DNA of 64,000 nucleotides from Marisa cornuarietis (Eukaryota > Mollusca > Gastropoda > Architaenioglossa > Ampullariidae), in the NCBI GenBank assembly GCA_004794655.1, contig SMMW01000480.1, forward strand, positions 1 through 64,000. The letters are read 5' to 3'. The notes below the pieces were generated by a model. The model saw only the letters and a program-made list of their open reading frames with translations. It was not told where the DNA came from and did not search any database. Position numbers and translations under genes: made by a program. This document shows, piece after piece, positions 11,161-20,811 of this stretch. Numbering within the stretch: the stretch's first letter is position 1; the number at the start of each line of letters is the position of its first letter.

Positions 11161-14100
11161 CTACTCTAAAATCGGGCCGGGGCAGTCACTACGGCTTAGG
11201 TAGTCAGCCTCAACATTTTCCGCCCCCTTTATGTATTTAATGTAGGGATGGTATTCCTGCAGGAAAAGTGACCATCTCATTAACCTCTGGTTAGAGTGTT
11301 TGGCCTGGGCTAAGAATACCAGGGGCTTATGGTCACTTTCTAGCACAAAGTCTCGTCCATAGAGATACTGGTTAAATTTCTGAATCCCAAAAATCACAGC
11401 CAGACACTCCTTCTCACACGTAGCATACGTTCTCTCAGTTTTACTCAGCTTTCGACTAGCATACGCTACTGGATGTAAGGTACCTTCACATTCCTGCAGC
11501 AGCACAGCCCCCAGACCACGCTCGCTGGCGTCTGTCCGTAGGTGGAACTGTTTTAAAGGGTCGGGTAGTTTGATGATAGGATCGGAGGTGAGGTGTGCCT
11601 TAAGTGTATCAAATGCTCGTTGGCATGCTTCAGTCCATTCCACTCTATTCGGTTTCCGTGCTCCGATTAAATCCGTAAGTGGTGCTGCAATTGCGCTAAA
11701 GTTGGGGACATATTTGCGATAAAAACTCGCTAACCCTATGAAGCTACGAACTTCGGTCTGGGTCTCTGGCCGCCTCGTTTCGCTCAGTTGTTGAACCTTG
11801 GCGTTGGCTGGAGCTACTTCCCCACGACCAACTCTGTGACCCAAAAAATCCAAACTAGCACAACCGATTTCGCATTTGGTAGGCCGTGCTGTGAGGTTCA
11901 CCTCGCGTAACCTCGTCAATATTGCTTTAAGTAGCACAAGGTGTTCTTCCCACGTTTCCGTGGCGAGGAGCAAGTCATCCATAAAGTTTTCTACACCTGT
12001 TCCTTTGAGTGGTTCTAACAGTGTGCGCATCATACGCGTGAAAACGCTTGGTGCATTTTGTACACCAAATGGCATCACCTTCCACTGGTAGTTTCCGAAA
12101 GGTGTAGTAAATGCTAATTTATGTCGGTCTTCTTTTCTCACAGGTATCTGCCAATACCCCTTTGTGAGGTCTATCCGTGAAAAGTATTTAGCTTTTGAGA
12201 GCTTGGTAAAAATTGTGTCTGGATCAGGAAGGGGTTCTGCTAGATACTCAGTAATTTGGTTTAGCCGCCGATAATCGACGCAAAACCGAAAACTCCCATC
12301 CCTTTTCTTGACCAGGACTATGGGAGAGCTGTACGCACCCTCCGCTGGTTCGATGACCCCCAGCTTGGCCATTTCTTGCAAATCTCTTTCCACAGCTTCA
12401 AGTTTTGCATGCGGTAGCCTGTACGGCCTTAGCTTAACAGGAACATCACTTATGAGCGTAACAGAGAACTCCGTGAGTGATGTCAGACCAGGTTTATCTG
12501 TTAACGTTCCGTCAAATGACGCCAGCAACTGCTGGACTTCTTCCTTCTGCCCATCCGAGAGATTTTCGCTGATCTTTACATTCTTGTAAGTTTCTTCATT
12601 CATCGTAGGGCAGCTGTGGAACCTTACATCAGAAGCTGGAGTCTCATCCATCTCCTCCACTACAAGCGTTGCTACCACCAAGGTGTTATCCTCCACTTCT
12701 CTCTCCACATACCTTTTCAAGAGGTTTACGTGGAACGTTTTCTCACGTTGCCCAATTTGTACGCGGTAATTTAGACCGCTCATCTTTTGGGTGATCACAT
12801 ACGGTCCTTTCCAGTGTACCTGGAGCTTGTTGTGCGCTGTAGGGAGTAATATTAAGACTTTCTCCCCTACTTCAAATTCACGCAATTTTGCCCTCTTGTC
12901 ATAATGACTTGCTTGCTTGCGGCGAGCATCACGAAGGTTGTCCTGTGCTAACTTACGAACGAACTCTAATCTATTACACAGGTCCGTGACATATTCGTAA
13001 GAGGTCTTTACCTCCTCTTGGGTTTGTTCATTGGTCCACAGAGACCTGAGAACTGCCATAGGTCCTCGAACGGTTCGCCCATACACTAGCTCGAAAGGCG
13101 AGAATCCTAGCGAACTCTGTGGGGCTTCCCTGTAGGCAAAGAGAAGTGCTGGTATGTACCTGTCCCAGTCTCGTGGTCGTTCTTCAGACAACTTACGCAG
13201 CGCAGTTTTCAGAGTTCCATTAAACTTTTCTACCAGCCCATTGCACTGAGGGTGGTAGGGAGTGGTGGTGTAATGCCGTATCGACAATAACCGGTTTACC
13301 TCAGACATGATCTTGCTGACGAACTGCGTCCCTTGGTCTGTGAGTATTTCCTCTGGTATTCCCACTCTGGACCAAATTCCTAGGAGCGCCTCGGCTACTG
13401 TTTCAGTGTCTATATTTTTCAAGGCCGTCGCTTCTGCAAACCGGGTGGCGTAGTCCACCACAGTTAGGACATACCTATGTCCCCGCTCTGATGCTGGCTT
13501 GATTGGCCCGATAATATCCATCGCGACTCTCTTGAACGGCTCATCGATGATTGGGACTTCACCAAGGGGTGCTGGGTGTTGGTGAGCTCTGGTCGACGTG
13601 CGTTGGCACGTGTCACACGACTTTACATAGCGTTTCACATCGCCGGTCACTCCTGGCCAATAAAACTTGGTCAGTACCCGATCAAGAGTTTTAGAGGTTC
13701 CCATATGAGCACTAAACAACCCTTCATGAGCAAGTTTTATTACATCCATGCGTTTCCCTATAGGAACAATAAGTTGTTTGAACTCCTCCCCATTCTGTTT
13801 CACTTGTCGGTACAGGAGACCCCGCTTCTCCATGTATCTAGTCTCAGCGGTTTTCCTGACGCACGTAGAGCCCTCAACTGCCAGTGCGCGCACTCTCTGT
13901 AGGCTAGTGTCTTCCGCCTGAAGCTTCCCAAACTCCAGTGCTGTGGTGCTCGGGACAGAATCCGATACCACAAGTGGTTCGGTACCCCGGCCTACCCTAG
14001 CCTGCGCACGTGTAACAGCGCAAACGTCGACTTTATCCGTTTTGGGAAACGGACTTAAAAAAATGTAACGTACACCAAGAATGAGTGGGTGTGTTAAATT

Positions 14101-15522
14101 GTCTAGACATGCCGCCTTAATCCGCCCTGTGACATACTCGCAGTCCACGTCTATCATGGCTGTGGGTACACTTGCAGACGTCATGTTCGCGAATTGTACT
14201 GTGATCTGTTCATCCAGAAGATCTTTGTCACTAACCAAACATCTCTGCACTATCGCCGAATAGTTGCAGCCAGTGTCCAGGTAAATGGAACAACATCTAC
14301 CATTCACCTTGCCGGTGGTCACGTTTCGATCATCCGTTACTGGGCCCAGTATGACATTTGCGGTTATGCTTTTGCTTTGAGTTTTCCCATTCTGTGGACA
14401 GTTACGGGAGTAGTGTCCTTCTTTTCTGCAATTAAAGCAGGTAACCGGTCTATTCGCTCCCTCGGTGCGTTGTCTACCTTTATTTGAGCTGTTATACGCT
14501 TTTCCAGTTGATCGATCGATTTGACGGTATTTCTCGTCATGGATTTTGGAGGTGGTGGTTCGTTCCCAGTGAGGGTATTCTTTTTCTCTCTTAGCTTTTG
14601 CTAGTTTGCTGTGTGCCTTATCAAACCTCTCGGCTATCGACGCAATGTCTGCCAACTTTATCGCTCCCATTGTTTCTAAGTGACAAGTCAATTCAGGGTG
14701 ATAACTTCCCATTACTACTTCTTTTACCAATTCTTCCCATACACTGTCGTGATTAGATCGGTCGACATTAGCCATCACCATCCACTGGTCAAGGTCGTGG
14801 CGTACTCGTTGGTGGTATTGGTCATGTGTCTCGTCAGGTTTTTTGGACGCGTTCCGAAATCGCAGACGGTACGTTTCTGCGGTGATTTCAAATCGTTTCA
14901 GCAACTCGGTTTTTAAGGCGTCATAATCGTTCCACGAACCTTCAGCCATTCGGTTGAACACTTCCTTTGCACTATCGCGAAGAAGTCCGGACAACTGGAT
15001 AGCCCAACTATCATGTGGCACACGACACGACTGTGCTAACCGTTCAAATTGCGCGAGATACCGTTCGATGTGGTCGTTCTTGTCATCGAACGTGGCCATC
15101 TTGACGGGGCCTGTCCTACCGTAGTGTGACATGCGTACCCTGCCCTCGTCATCGCTGGCGTCGCTATTGCTGCTTATACTGCTGCATCTACTGCTGCCAC
15201 TAGCGCTTCTGCTCTTAAATTTTAGCTCAGCTAATTTAAGCTGCAGTTCCCGCTCTTTCTCCTTTTCTTCTCTCCGTTCCTGTCTCTCCCTCTCTTCTTT
15301 CTCTTTCCGTTCCTCTCTCTCCCTCTCTTCTTTCTCTCTCTCAATCCGCTCCTGTCTTTCTTTTTCCTCCCTTTCCTTTTTACCCTGTCTCCAGAGGATT
15401 AATTCTTTTTCAACAAACTCCTTAATCTCTTTTCCTACCAACCCCTCATCTAATGCAATCTCTCTAAGCTCTTTTCGCTTGTCCCTCTCGGACACAGCGA
15501 ACTCTGCTTCTAATCCAGACAT
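11161..15522 (-). CDS. Gag-Pol polyprotein of the Gmr1-like retrotransposon
   Basis: 1453 residues in one frame. Domains in order: Glu/Arg/Lys-rich coiled coil (40-102); Gag (about 130-305); CCHC knuckle C362, C365, H370, C375; aspartic protease with DTG at 416-418; integrase zinc-binding H599, H606, C636, C639; integrase core D669, D729, E765 with the exact D-x35-E spacing; GPY at 906-908; RT (about 1020-1200) with D1118 and FMDD at 1180-1183; RNase H with D1331, D1397 and D1440, ending near residue 1453. All key catalytic residues are present and there are no internal stops, so it is probably active. Gag and Pol share one frame with no frameshift or stop between them. The start ATG lies 140 bp inside the 5-prime LTR edge. 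Function is retrotransposition; it is not a host gene. Confidence 0.94.
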   Translation of the reverse strand: MSGLEAEFAVSERDKRKELREIALDEGLVGKEIKEFVEKELILWRQGKKEREEKERQERIEREKEEREREERKEKEERERQERREEKEKERELQLKLAELKFKSRSASGSSRCSSISSNSDASDDEGRVRMSHYGRTGPVKMATFDDKNDHIERYLAQFERLAQSCRVPHDSWAIQLSGLLRDSAKEVFNRMAEGSWNDYDALKTELLKRFEITAETYRLRFRNASKKPDETHDQYHQRVRHDLDQWMVMANVDRSNHDSVWEELVKEVVMGSYHPELTCHLETMGAIKLADIASIAERFDKAHSKLAKAKREKEYPHWERTTTSKIHDEKYRQIDRSTGKAYNSSNKGRQRTEGANRPVTCFNCRKEGHYSRNCPQNGKTQSKSITANVILGPVTDDRNVTTGKVNGRCCSIYLDTGCNYSAIVQRCLVSDKDLLDEQITVQFANMTSASVPTAMIDVDCEYVTGRIKAACLDNLTHPLILGVRYIFLSPFPKTDKVDVCAVTRAQARVGRGTEPLVVSDSVPSTTALEFGKLQAEDTSLQRVRALAVEGSTCVRKTAETRYMEKRGLLYRQVKQNGEEFKQLIVPIGKRMDVIKLAHEGLFSAHMGTSKTLDRVLTKFYWPGVTGDVKRYVKSCDTCQRTSTRAHQHPAPLGEVPIIDEPFKRVAMDIIGPIKPASERGHRYVLTVVDYATRFAEATALKNIDTETVAEALLGIWSRVGIPEEILTDQGTQFVSKIMSEVNRLLSIRHYTTTPYHPQCNGLVEKFNGTLKTALRKLSEERPRDWDRYIPALLFAYREAPQSSLGFSPFELVYGRTVRGPMAVLRSLWTNEQTQEEVKTSYEYVTDLCNRLEFVRKLAQDNLRDARRKQASHYDKRAKLREFEVGEKVLILLPTAHNKLQVHWKGPYVITQKMSGLNYRVQIGQREKTFHVNLLKRYVEREVEDNTLVVATLVVEEMDETPASDVRFHSCPTMNEETYKNVKISENLSDGQKEEVQQLLASFDGTLTDKPGLTSLTEFSVTLISDVPVKLRPYRLPHAKLEAVERDLQEMAKLGVIEPAEGAYSSPIVLVKKRDGSFRFCVDYRRLNQITEYLAEPLPDPDTIFTKLSKAKYFSRIDLTKGYWQIPVRKEDRHKLAFTTPFGNYQWKVMPFGVQNAPSVFTRMMRTLLEPLKGTGVENFMDDLLLATETWEEHLVLLKAILTRLREVNLTARPTKCEIGCASLDFLGHRVGRGEVAPANAKVQQLSETRRPETQTEVRSFIGLASFYRKYVPNFSAIAAPLTDLIGARKPNRVEWTEACQRAFDTLKAHLTSDPIIKLPDPLKQFHLRTDASERGLGAVLLQECEGTLHPVAYASRKLSKTERTYATCEKECLAVIFGIQKFNQYLYGRDFVLESDHKPLVFLAQAKHSNQRLMRWSLFLQEYHPYIKYIKGAENVEADYLSRSDCPGPILE

Positions 15523-15633
15523 GGTAAAGTAGCTGCGCTAACACTATCGCTGTTGACCAGAACGGTACTTCCCCTTCGCGTTACTTGACCAACCTCCCAA
15601 CGAATAGCTAGGCCAGCTACACACACACTATCT

Positions 15634-15658
15634 GTTCAGATCCCGGACGAGCTACCCA
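15634..15658 (-). promoter_or_regulatory. Primer-binding site
   Basis: Three bases inside the 5-prime LTR the minus strand reads TGGGTAGCTCGTCCGGGAT and then CTGAAC. This resembles the complement of a tRNA 3-prime end, closest from memory to tRNA-Pro, with one extra or changed base in the acceptor part. tRNA identity is an inference. Confidence 0.6.
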
Positions 15659-15661
15659 ATA

Positions 15662-15955
15662 TGTAATAAGACGTACGCACATACACTTACCTTGCACGCG
15701 CACGACGTATATTACAAACATGCACCCCGCTCGACGAGCCCCCGTTGATGGAATGAAGGTGAAGAGATTTCTCGTTGTTTTTGAAAAATGAAGGACTCAC
15801 TCTCTTCCGTCTGTCTGTCTGTCAAACCGTCCCCTTTCTTCTTCTCACGTCATTTCTTCCCAAAACGACGACAAACAAATGACGCACACAAGACGTCAAA
15901 CACAAGACACCATTCACACACGAAACAATACAAGACCTACCCCTAACTCATTACA
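15662..15955 (-). repeat. 5-prime LTR (right end)
   Basis: 294 bp, same ends and same sequence as 10634-10927. On the minus strand it would carry the promoter of the element. Confidence 0.93.
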
Positions 15956-15959
15956 CTAG

Positions 15960-16330
15960 GGCAGATGTTCAGGTGGGGGTTCTTCTTATGATAAAAAGCT
16001 GTTGGTAGCAATATGTCAAGGAATTGCGAAGGGCAAAAACTATGGAATCAAGAACAGGTTCCAGGCACTAGAGGACCAACAGGGGATGACCTTAGAGGAC
16101 TTCAATCGAGTCTTACAGGAAACAGGAGAGAAAATACGGGGCTTCCAACGAAAAAACAAAGAACAGTGGATCAGAGAAGAGACATGGAAAAGGAAAGACG
16201 AGAGAAAATCAACCAGGCGGAAAATCAGGAGCACATGGAAGGCAAAAAACATCAGTCAGAAGACCAAGCTGAGAATCTTCAAGTCAAAAGTGATCAGCAC
16301 CCTCCTTTATGGATCAGAATCATGGAAGAG
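15960..16330 (+). mobile_element. LINE fragment lacking its RT core
   Basis: Open frame at 16002-16330 encodes the linker between endonuclease and RT (NRFQALEDQQGMTLEDFNR, EQWIREETW) joined directly to the C-terminal region (STWKAKNISQKTKLRIFKS, LLYGSESWK). The right part is nearly identical to 4790-4885 of the LINE in the copy A intron. The join falls at the same point (AGGAGCACATGGAAGGC) in both, although the left-hand partners differ. Confidence 0.75.
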
Positions 16331-16344
16331 GATTGATTGATTGA

Positions 16345-16548
16345 TCAGCCTTCAACACCATCCAACCACATATCCTAGCTAGAAGACTCCTCGACGAGTT
16401 TTCCTTTGATCATCAGCTAGTGTCATGTATCATTCACTTTTTGGTTGACAGGCAGCAGCGAGTACTTGTCAAGGGCACTTTTTCCGACTTAATCACAACC
16501 TGCACCGGCTCACCTCAAGGCTGTGTTTTATCTCCGCTTCTGCTTTAG
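16345..16548 (+). mobile_element. LINE reverse transcriptase fragment
   Basis: About 67 codons of RT: SAFNTIQPHILARRLL, FLVDRQQRVLVKG, then TGSPQGCVLSPLLL followed by a stop. This is RT motif B and its upstream part from a CR1/Rex-like LINE. It directly follows the previous LINE fragment. Confidence 0.75.
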
Positions 16549-16676
16549 CGCGTTTTAGAACATTTGAAGGTCAGCTGTCGGAAATTAACAAAAAATAATT
16601 ATTTACATAAAGTGCCAAACAAACATATTTTTATTAGAATATACATTAAGATGTTAATATTACTTACTATTTTCTT

Positions 16677-17040
16677 CGCCTTTGCGGTTGTTGAAGTAAA
16701 AATCCATGTCAAAGTGAGACACAACGTGCTTCGATTCTCCAACTTTCCTTTGTTTACTACACAATCCTGACTTCCTGTCAGTTCAAGGGAGGGAATCATG
16801 GTAGACGATTTCCCAATTGTTTTAGTAGTTTCCTCCCTTATTTATATTTTTTTAGGCTTTCTAGAACTTTTTCTACTTGGTCATTATCATGGAATCTTCT
16901 GTTGGAAATACTTTAAAAGTGTGTTTTTAAGCAAACACAAGATAAAGCTGATTCTTTTGTACACATTTTGATCTATCAATAACAATTTTAATTGTTCTTC
17001 TACCTCTTTTCGTTAATTTTATATAATGTTTTGAAAAAGG
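16677..17040. repeat. Dispersed repeat, copy 1
   Basis: About 365 bp that align to 61180-61570 in the same orientation with many substitutions and small gaps. Shared landmarks: TTTGCGGTTGTTGAAGTAAA, GACTTCCTG(T/C)CAGTT, CATTATCATGG and GTGTTTTTAAGCAAACACAA. No coding frame seen; class unknown. Confidence 0.75.
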
Positions 17041-17224
17041 GGTAAATTCATGCTACCAGCTAGGGTTGTAACGGCCTATCAGCCTACGTCAAGAATGGAT
17101 TAAATAGTAACTGACCTATAGTTATTTCTGTAAAAAATCAAGTCATAGACTCTGAGATTTCTGTGTTTGTCTCTTGTACAGCATCTCTGAGGAGTGCCAG
17201 CTGTAGTCAGCCAGTATGGTGATG

Positions 17225-17700
17225 CAGTGGCGTAGGAACCAGGGGCAGCCGCTCTCTCAATGAAAATACAGGGGGGACAGTAATATCTGTTCCCCCCACT
17301 CCAATATTTGAGACGAGAGAATGGGACAAAAAAGTACGTGGGTTTCTATGATCCTTTTTTGTACACCACTGTCTTTGCCTTTCATGCTGCTTCCATTCAA
17401 ATAGCTTTGTCCTAGCAGGTTATCAATGTCCACCTCCATTTCTTGAATTTGTTTGAGAAGAACTTCTGTCATAAATGCACTTCCCGTTTAAGACAATCGT
17501 ACAAATACTAGGAAATGCTCATTTTTTAAAATGTGAGAGCTAGAACATTCACAAGCAGTGACCACATTAACAAATCGAATAATCATTGTTATTTGCTCAT
17601 TGTGACTAACATCTGGTGTGCAGTCCAAGATGATAGAATAATACTTCGCGTGACTAGCAGCTGTTAAAGTCTTTTACTTTATTCAATTCGAGCCTGTGAC
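17225..17700 (-). pseudogene. hAT transposase fragment (ZMYM1-like)
   Basis: Minus strand. From about 17690 to 17520 it encodes [19 protein letters not shown] and MIIRFV; after a break, 17472-17330 encodes TEVLLKQIQEMEVDIDNLLG and GVQKRIIETH. Both belong to the hAT-derived domain found in zinc finger MYM-type protein 1-like sequences (DDE region with the Asp of LDCTPD). CAGTGGCGTAGGAACC at 17225 resembles a hAT terminal repeat. Frameshifts and the missing ends show that it is dead. Confidence 0.7.
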
Positions 17701-17795
17701 TAAAGTTCGACCCCTAAAATGGGGTATGTGTTTTAAAATTAATTTTAATACTCTTGATTTTTGCTATTGTCGTAACCTAAGGGGCATTAGGTACG
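17701..17795. other. Short AT-rich gap
   Basis: No feature seen. Confidence 0.4.
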
Positions 17796-19095
17796 TGTGA
17801 TAGACGGAGACTCGTAGTTAAAACCTTAACTACACTCTCGACGACTCCGTCATCCACGCCGACATAACTTGTGCGCGATGCACTTCCACTAAATTGCTAA
17901 TTAACAAGAAACATCACACTTGACTCGAGCCCCCAGCGCACACCCCAATAAACAAACACAACGCAATTTTAGTGGAACACGTTAATTATTAATAATAAAG
18001 ACTGCCGAGAGTTACACCAATATGTTGATAATAAACAATGTAAGAAATGTAAATTCTGTATCCTGGCTAATAGTCTAAGGCGTCCCGTTAATTCTAACTT
18101 CCTATTGCTGATCCAAATAACTAGTGAGTCATGGAAACCCTATCTTAACTACATACACACCATTCTCCTCACTCGTTCCCGTATACATTCACTCGCTCTA
18201 TACATCACACATTCATACGCCACTTAGCCTTGCTGTTGCCGCGTGGATAGAATGGTCCGTTGGTATGAACGATTGTCTTTGTTACACGGGGCCCTCCCGA
18301 TGCAACGTAGAGGGGATGGCGATTGATTAGCCCTTGTACTCCTTGTCTCGGGCGGCTCTCCCTGGCACCACGACGTAGAAGAGACGGTGGCCGCTGGCCG
18401 TTGTCTTCGTTGTCTTGAGTGGCTCTGTCTGGCACCACGACGCAGAAGAGATGGTGGCCGGCTGGCCGTTGTCCTCGCTGTCTGGAACCTCGCACTCGAC
18501 GACTTGAAAGGAGTTGGAACAAGCGCTCACGCGTACCGTCCCCTTGCACGGGTGTGCACTCCCTTCCCTGTCACCAGTAGGCCTGACGCTTCCACCGATG
18601 AGACCAGCGCCTAGCTTGTGACCAGAGTAACTTATCCTCCTGCCGAGAGTTGCACGGCGACTGCAGGGATAGAGGTTACTCTCCTTGACACTCTGTTTTA
18701 AGAGTGGGCTGCACACCTCTTCACAAGTCCCTTTTACCACGTCTCGTGGCTGATGGTCGTAGACAGGTGCTAGCTGACTTTACTCAAAGTCTTTCTCTCT
18801 CGCGTTGATGCGATCACTTCGAGAGTTTGGTGGCGAAGCCCCGATTCTGGGTCCCACACAAAGTTAAATTGCCGGTTTCGACAATAACGCGGCACACGAT
18901 TGGTCAGTCACACTCACAACCACGCTCATAATTCATTTGTCCACTTAAATACAGCCAATCATGCATCACCGCTAGTGCGAGACAATGACAGTCCCCTGCC
19001 CAGCCTCTGGAATCCATCCCCTACCTGAATTCACAACCCTCGTCCGATTAACAATTGCCAATGAGTGGACTTGCCGAAATCCGAGAGGCGCTACA
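17796..19095 (-). repeat. Possible long LTR (solo or 3-prime)
   Basis: 1300-bp block from TGTGATAG to GCGCTACA with TG...CA ends. On the minus strand a purine run (GGTGAGGGAGGG) sits just outside the right end, as for a 3-prime LTR. Inside, two tandem copies of a unit of about 65 bp (18353-18480, with GGCACCACGACG(T/C)AGAAGAGA) make long but low-quality open frames. No second copy is in the window, so this is tentative. Confidence 0.35.
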
Positions 19096-20179
19096 CCCTC
19101 CCTCACCTGGCTGACCCGCGTCCGCCGGTACTAAAGAGTTGGGTTACGGGAACAAGAGCTGGCGCTATACGCCCCTCGATTAACGGACTGCCTTCCCGTC
19201 CCACATTCCACGTTCTTTCGTGACAGCTATATTTGTTGAAAGTATGTGGCATAAAGTGTCCAGAACTGTAGTTATAAAGATAACTGCTCATATCTGGTTC
19301 TGTAAAAAGTCGACACGTTGCAAAGTGTCAGTGAAGTCTTACGGTCACTACGATTGAACAAAGTCTTTCAGTTTCAAGCAAAATTTATATCTTGCTGTCA
19401 ATCTGTTCGTGTTTCTGAGATTCTTAGCAGATATTTAATAAAATTAGCGTTCGGTAAACCTTTTTTTTACACAAGACAAAAGCGATTATCTCGGTGATCA
19501 AAGTTTTCGCGATTTTGGGACAAAGTACTGTAACGACCGCAAGTATGAATTCAGATGGCATTAGTTGTTGTGCAGGAATATGTTGACAAATACTTTGTGT
19601 GTGGAACTTGTAGACATTTGTCAGGTGACAAGTCTCAGTGCAGCCCAAATGTTGGAAACTTTGTGATGTGAATAGAATTTACGTCTAACGGGGACACTTT
19701 GTCCACCAGCCATTTTTTCCGTTGGCGATGACCCGATTCACGCAACAATACACAGAAAGCCAGTGTTATCATATGTATCTCCTGAAACCTTTATTCATCC
19801 ATTGATGTAGTTTCAGGTTCAACCAAGAAAAAAAAAGATGTAAGCAATTTAAGTCCGAGTGTATGGCAGAGGCGAACTTTTGTCACAAGCTCAGTTGTTG
19901 CAGTTGTATGAATTCATTCTGTATATCTTATCCAAGACAGTGTATCATCGTGTCATTGTCTTGAATTCTTTACAAATGTTTATTGTCAACAGGGTCAAAA
20001 AGTGTTTGATATTCTACAAATTTAAAGAAACTGCCATTTCTTGCATAATAAATGTTGTCATTTGCACCACGGAATGCAAGTTTCTGCGTTGCTAGTCTCC
20101 TCACTAAAGCTGTTAGTCCTTCCAAACTGTTCACTGACTGGCGCCACACCACACAACTCACCACCAGCGTAGAATATCC
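19096..20179. other. Intergenic, no gene recognised
   Basis: No family recognised on either strand. Ends where homology to the copy A upstream region begins. Confidence 0.5.
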
Positions 20180-20500
20180 AGTGATGCTGGATATTTTTGA
20201 AATCGTGCACGTGTACAATGTTAAGGACTTTCAGGCGCTGGTTGTCAGGGGAAGACAACTTGTCCAAGTCTCGATCTCAATACTCTGCCCTTGCTGTACA
20301 TTGCGAATGAAGTTTATGTGAACAGCGCGTGATTTTAATATGACACACGTGCAGTTCAGGGTCGCATCCACGTGCCAGGTGAACTTTGAGGCCTCTCTAT
20401 GACGTCAAGTTTTCTTGAGAATGACGTCGTCCGAATGACGCACACAAAGACTCGTGACGAAATAGTCGAGAAGATTCTTGGTCAGCAGACGGCTTCTGTT
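20180..20500 (+). promoter_or_regulatory. Conserved upstream region of fucosyltransferase copy B
   Basis: Counterpart of 3094-3416. It keeps the CACGTG-type sites and the closely spaced TGACG motifs. The full palindrome TGACGTCA occurs at about 20400 followed by AG instead of CG. Probably promoter and 5-prime UTR. Confidence 0.45.
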
Positions 20501-20525
20501 ATGAAGAGTCAACAAACATATTTCG
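20501..20525 (+). CDS. Fucosyltransferase copy B, coding exon 1
   Basis: 25 nt, MKSQQTYF plus one base, donor GTAAGC at 20526. Same length, phase and donor as copy A. An upstream in-frame ATG at 20399 would add 34 residues here, but copy A has a frame change in that stretch, so the shared ATG is preferred. The joined sequence MKSQQTYFVLILCIGVAV gives a type II signal anchor. Confidence 0.72.
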
Positions 20526-20566
20526 GTAAGCTGTTATTTTTACTTCATTGTTCCTTTCTCCCTCTC

Positions 20567-20576
20567 TCTCTCTCTC

Positions 20577-20627
<51 letters not shown>

Positions 20628-20634
20628 TGTGTGT
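20567..20634 (+). repeat. (TC)n(TG)n microsatellite in intron 1 of copy B
   Basis: Counterpart of 3473-3544. Confidence 0.93.
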
Positions 20635-20660
20635 TTCTATCCATCCATTGCTGAAATATT

Positions 20661-20811
20661 ATAATAATAATAATAATAGTGAAGATTTTTATAGCGCATA
20701 TTCATACTCATAGAGAGCATGCTCTTAGCGCTTAAAACGAGGAAGAGGAAACGAGGCTGCGCCTGACAGGCTGAGTTGCTTTGTTCTCCTGTGAAAAAAA
20801 AATTATTACTG
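20661..20811 (-). mobile_element. SINE-like insertion in intron 1 of copy B
   Basis: About 150 bp between GCTGAAATATT and ATTACTGTCTTTGAC that is absent from copy A. One end is (ATA)n plus AGTGAAGATTTTTATAGCGC and GAGAGCATGCTCTTAGCGC, which matches the 3-prime end of the LINE at 25517-25860 in reverse orientation. The other end is an A run. It is therefore a short element that shares a tail with that LINE, inserted after the locus duplication. Confidence 0.7.

Larger units (their letters stand above)
10634..15955 (-). mobile_element. Full-length Ty3/gypsy LTR retrotransposon with integrase before RT (Gmr1-like)
   Basis: 5322-bp element on the minus strand: 294-bp LTRs at each end, a primer-binding site next to the 5-prime LTR, one long Gag-Pol frame and a polypurine tract next to the 3-prime LTR. 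The two LTRs read as identical. Pol order is protease, integrase, RT, RNase H, the order of Ty1/copia, although the RT and the GPY/F-type integrase end are Ty3/gypsy-like. This is the hallmark of the Gmr1 group. Flanks: AGGG immediately left of the left LTR, and AGGG two bases right of the right LTR, which may be a shifted 4-bp target duplication. It looks recent and possibly still competent. Confidence 0.9.

Noticed and set aside
11876..14916. Several plus-strand frames of 60-133 residues opposite Gag-Pol
   Set aside because: Antisense shadows of the 1453-residue retrotransposon frame; no independent motif.
18205..18740. Overlapping 114- and 137-residue minus-strand frames
   Set aside because: They run through a 65-bp tandem pair in a possible LTR, share no motif with known proteins and encode the repeat in two frames.
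20399..20500. Upstream ATG giving a 42-residue cytoplasmic tail for fucosyltransferase B
   Set aside because: The frame is open in copy B but shifted in copy A, so the conserved ATG at 20501 is favoured; not excluded.
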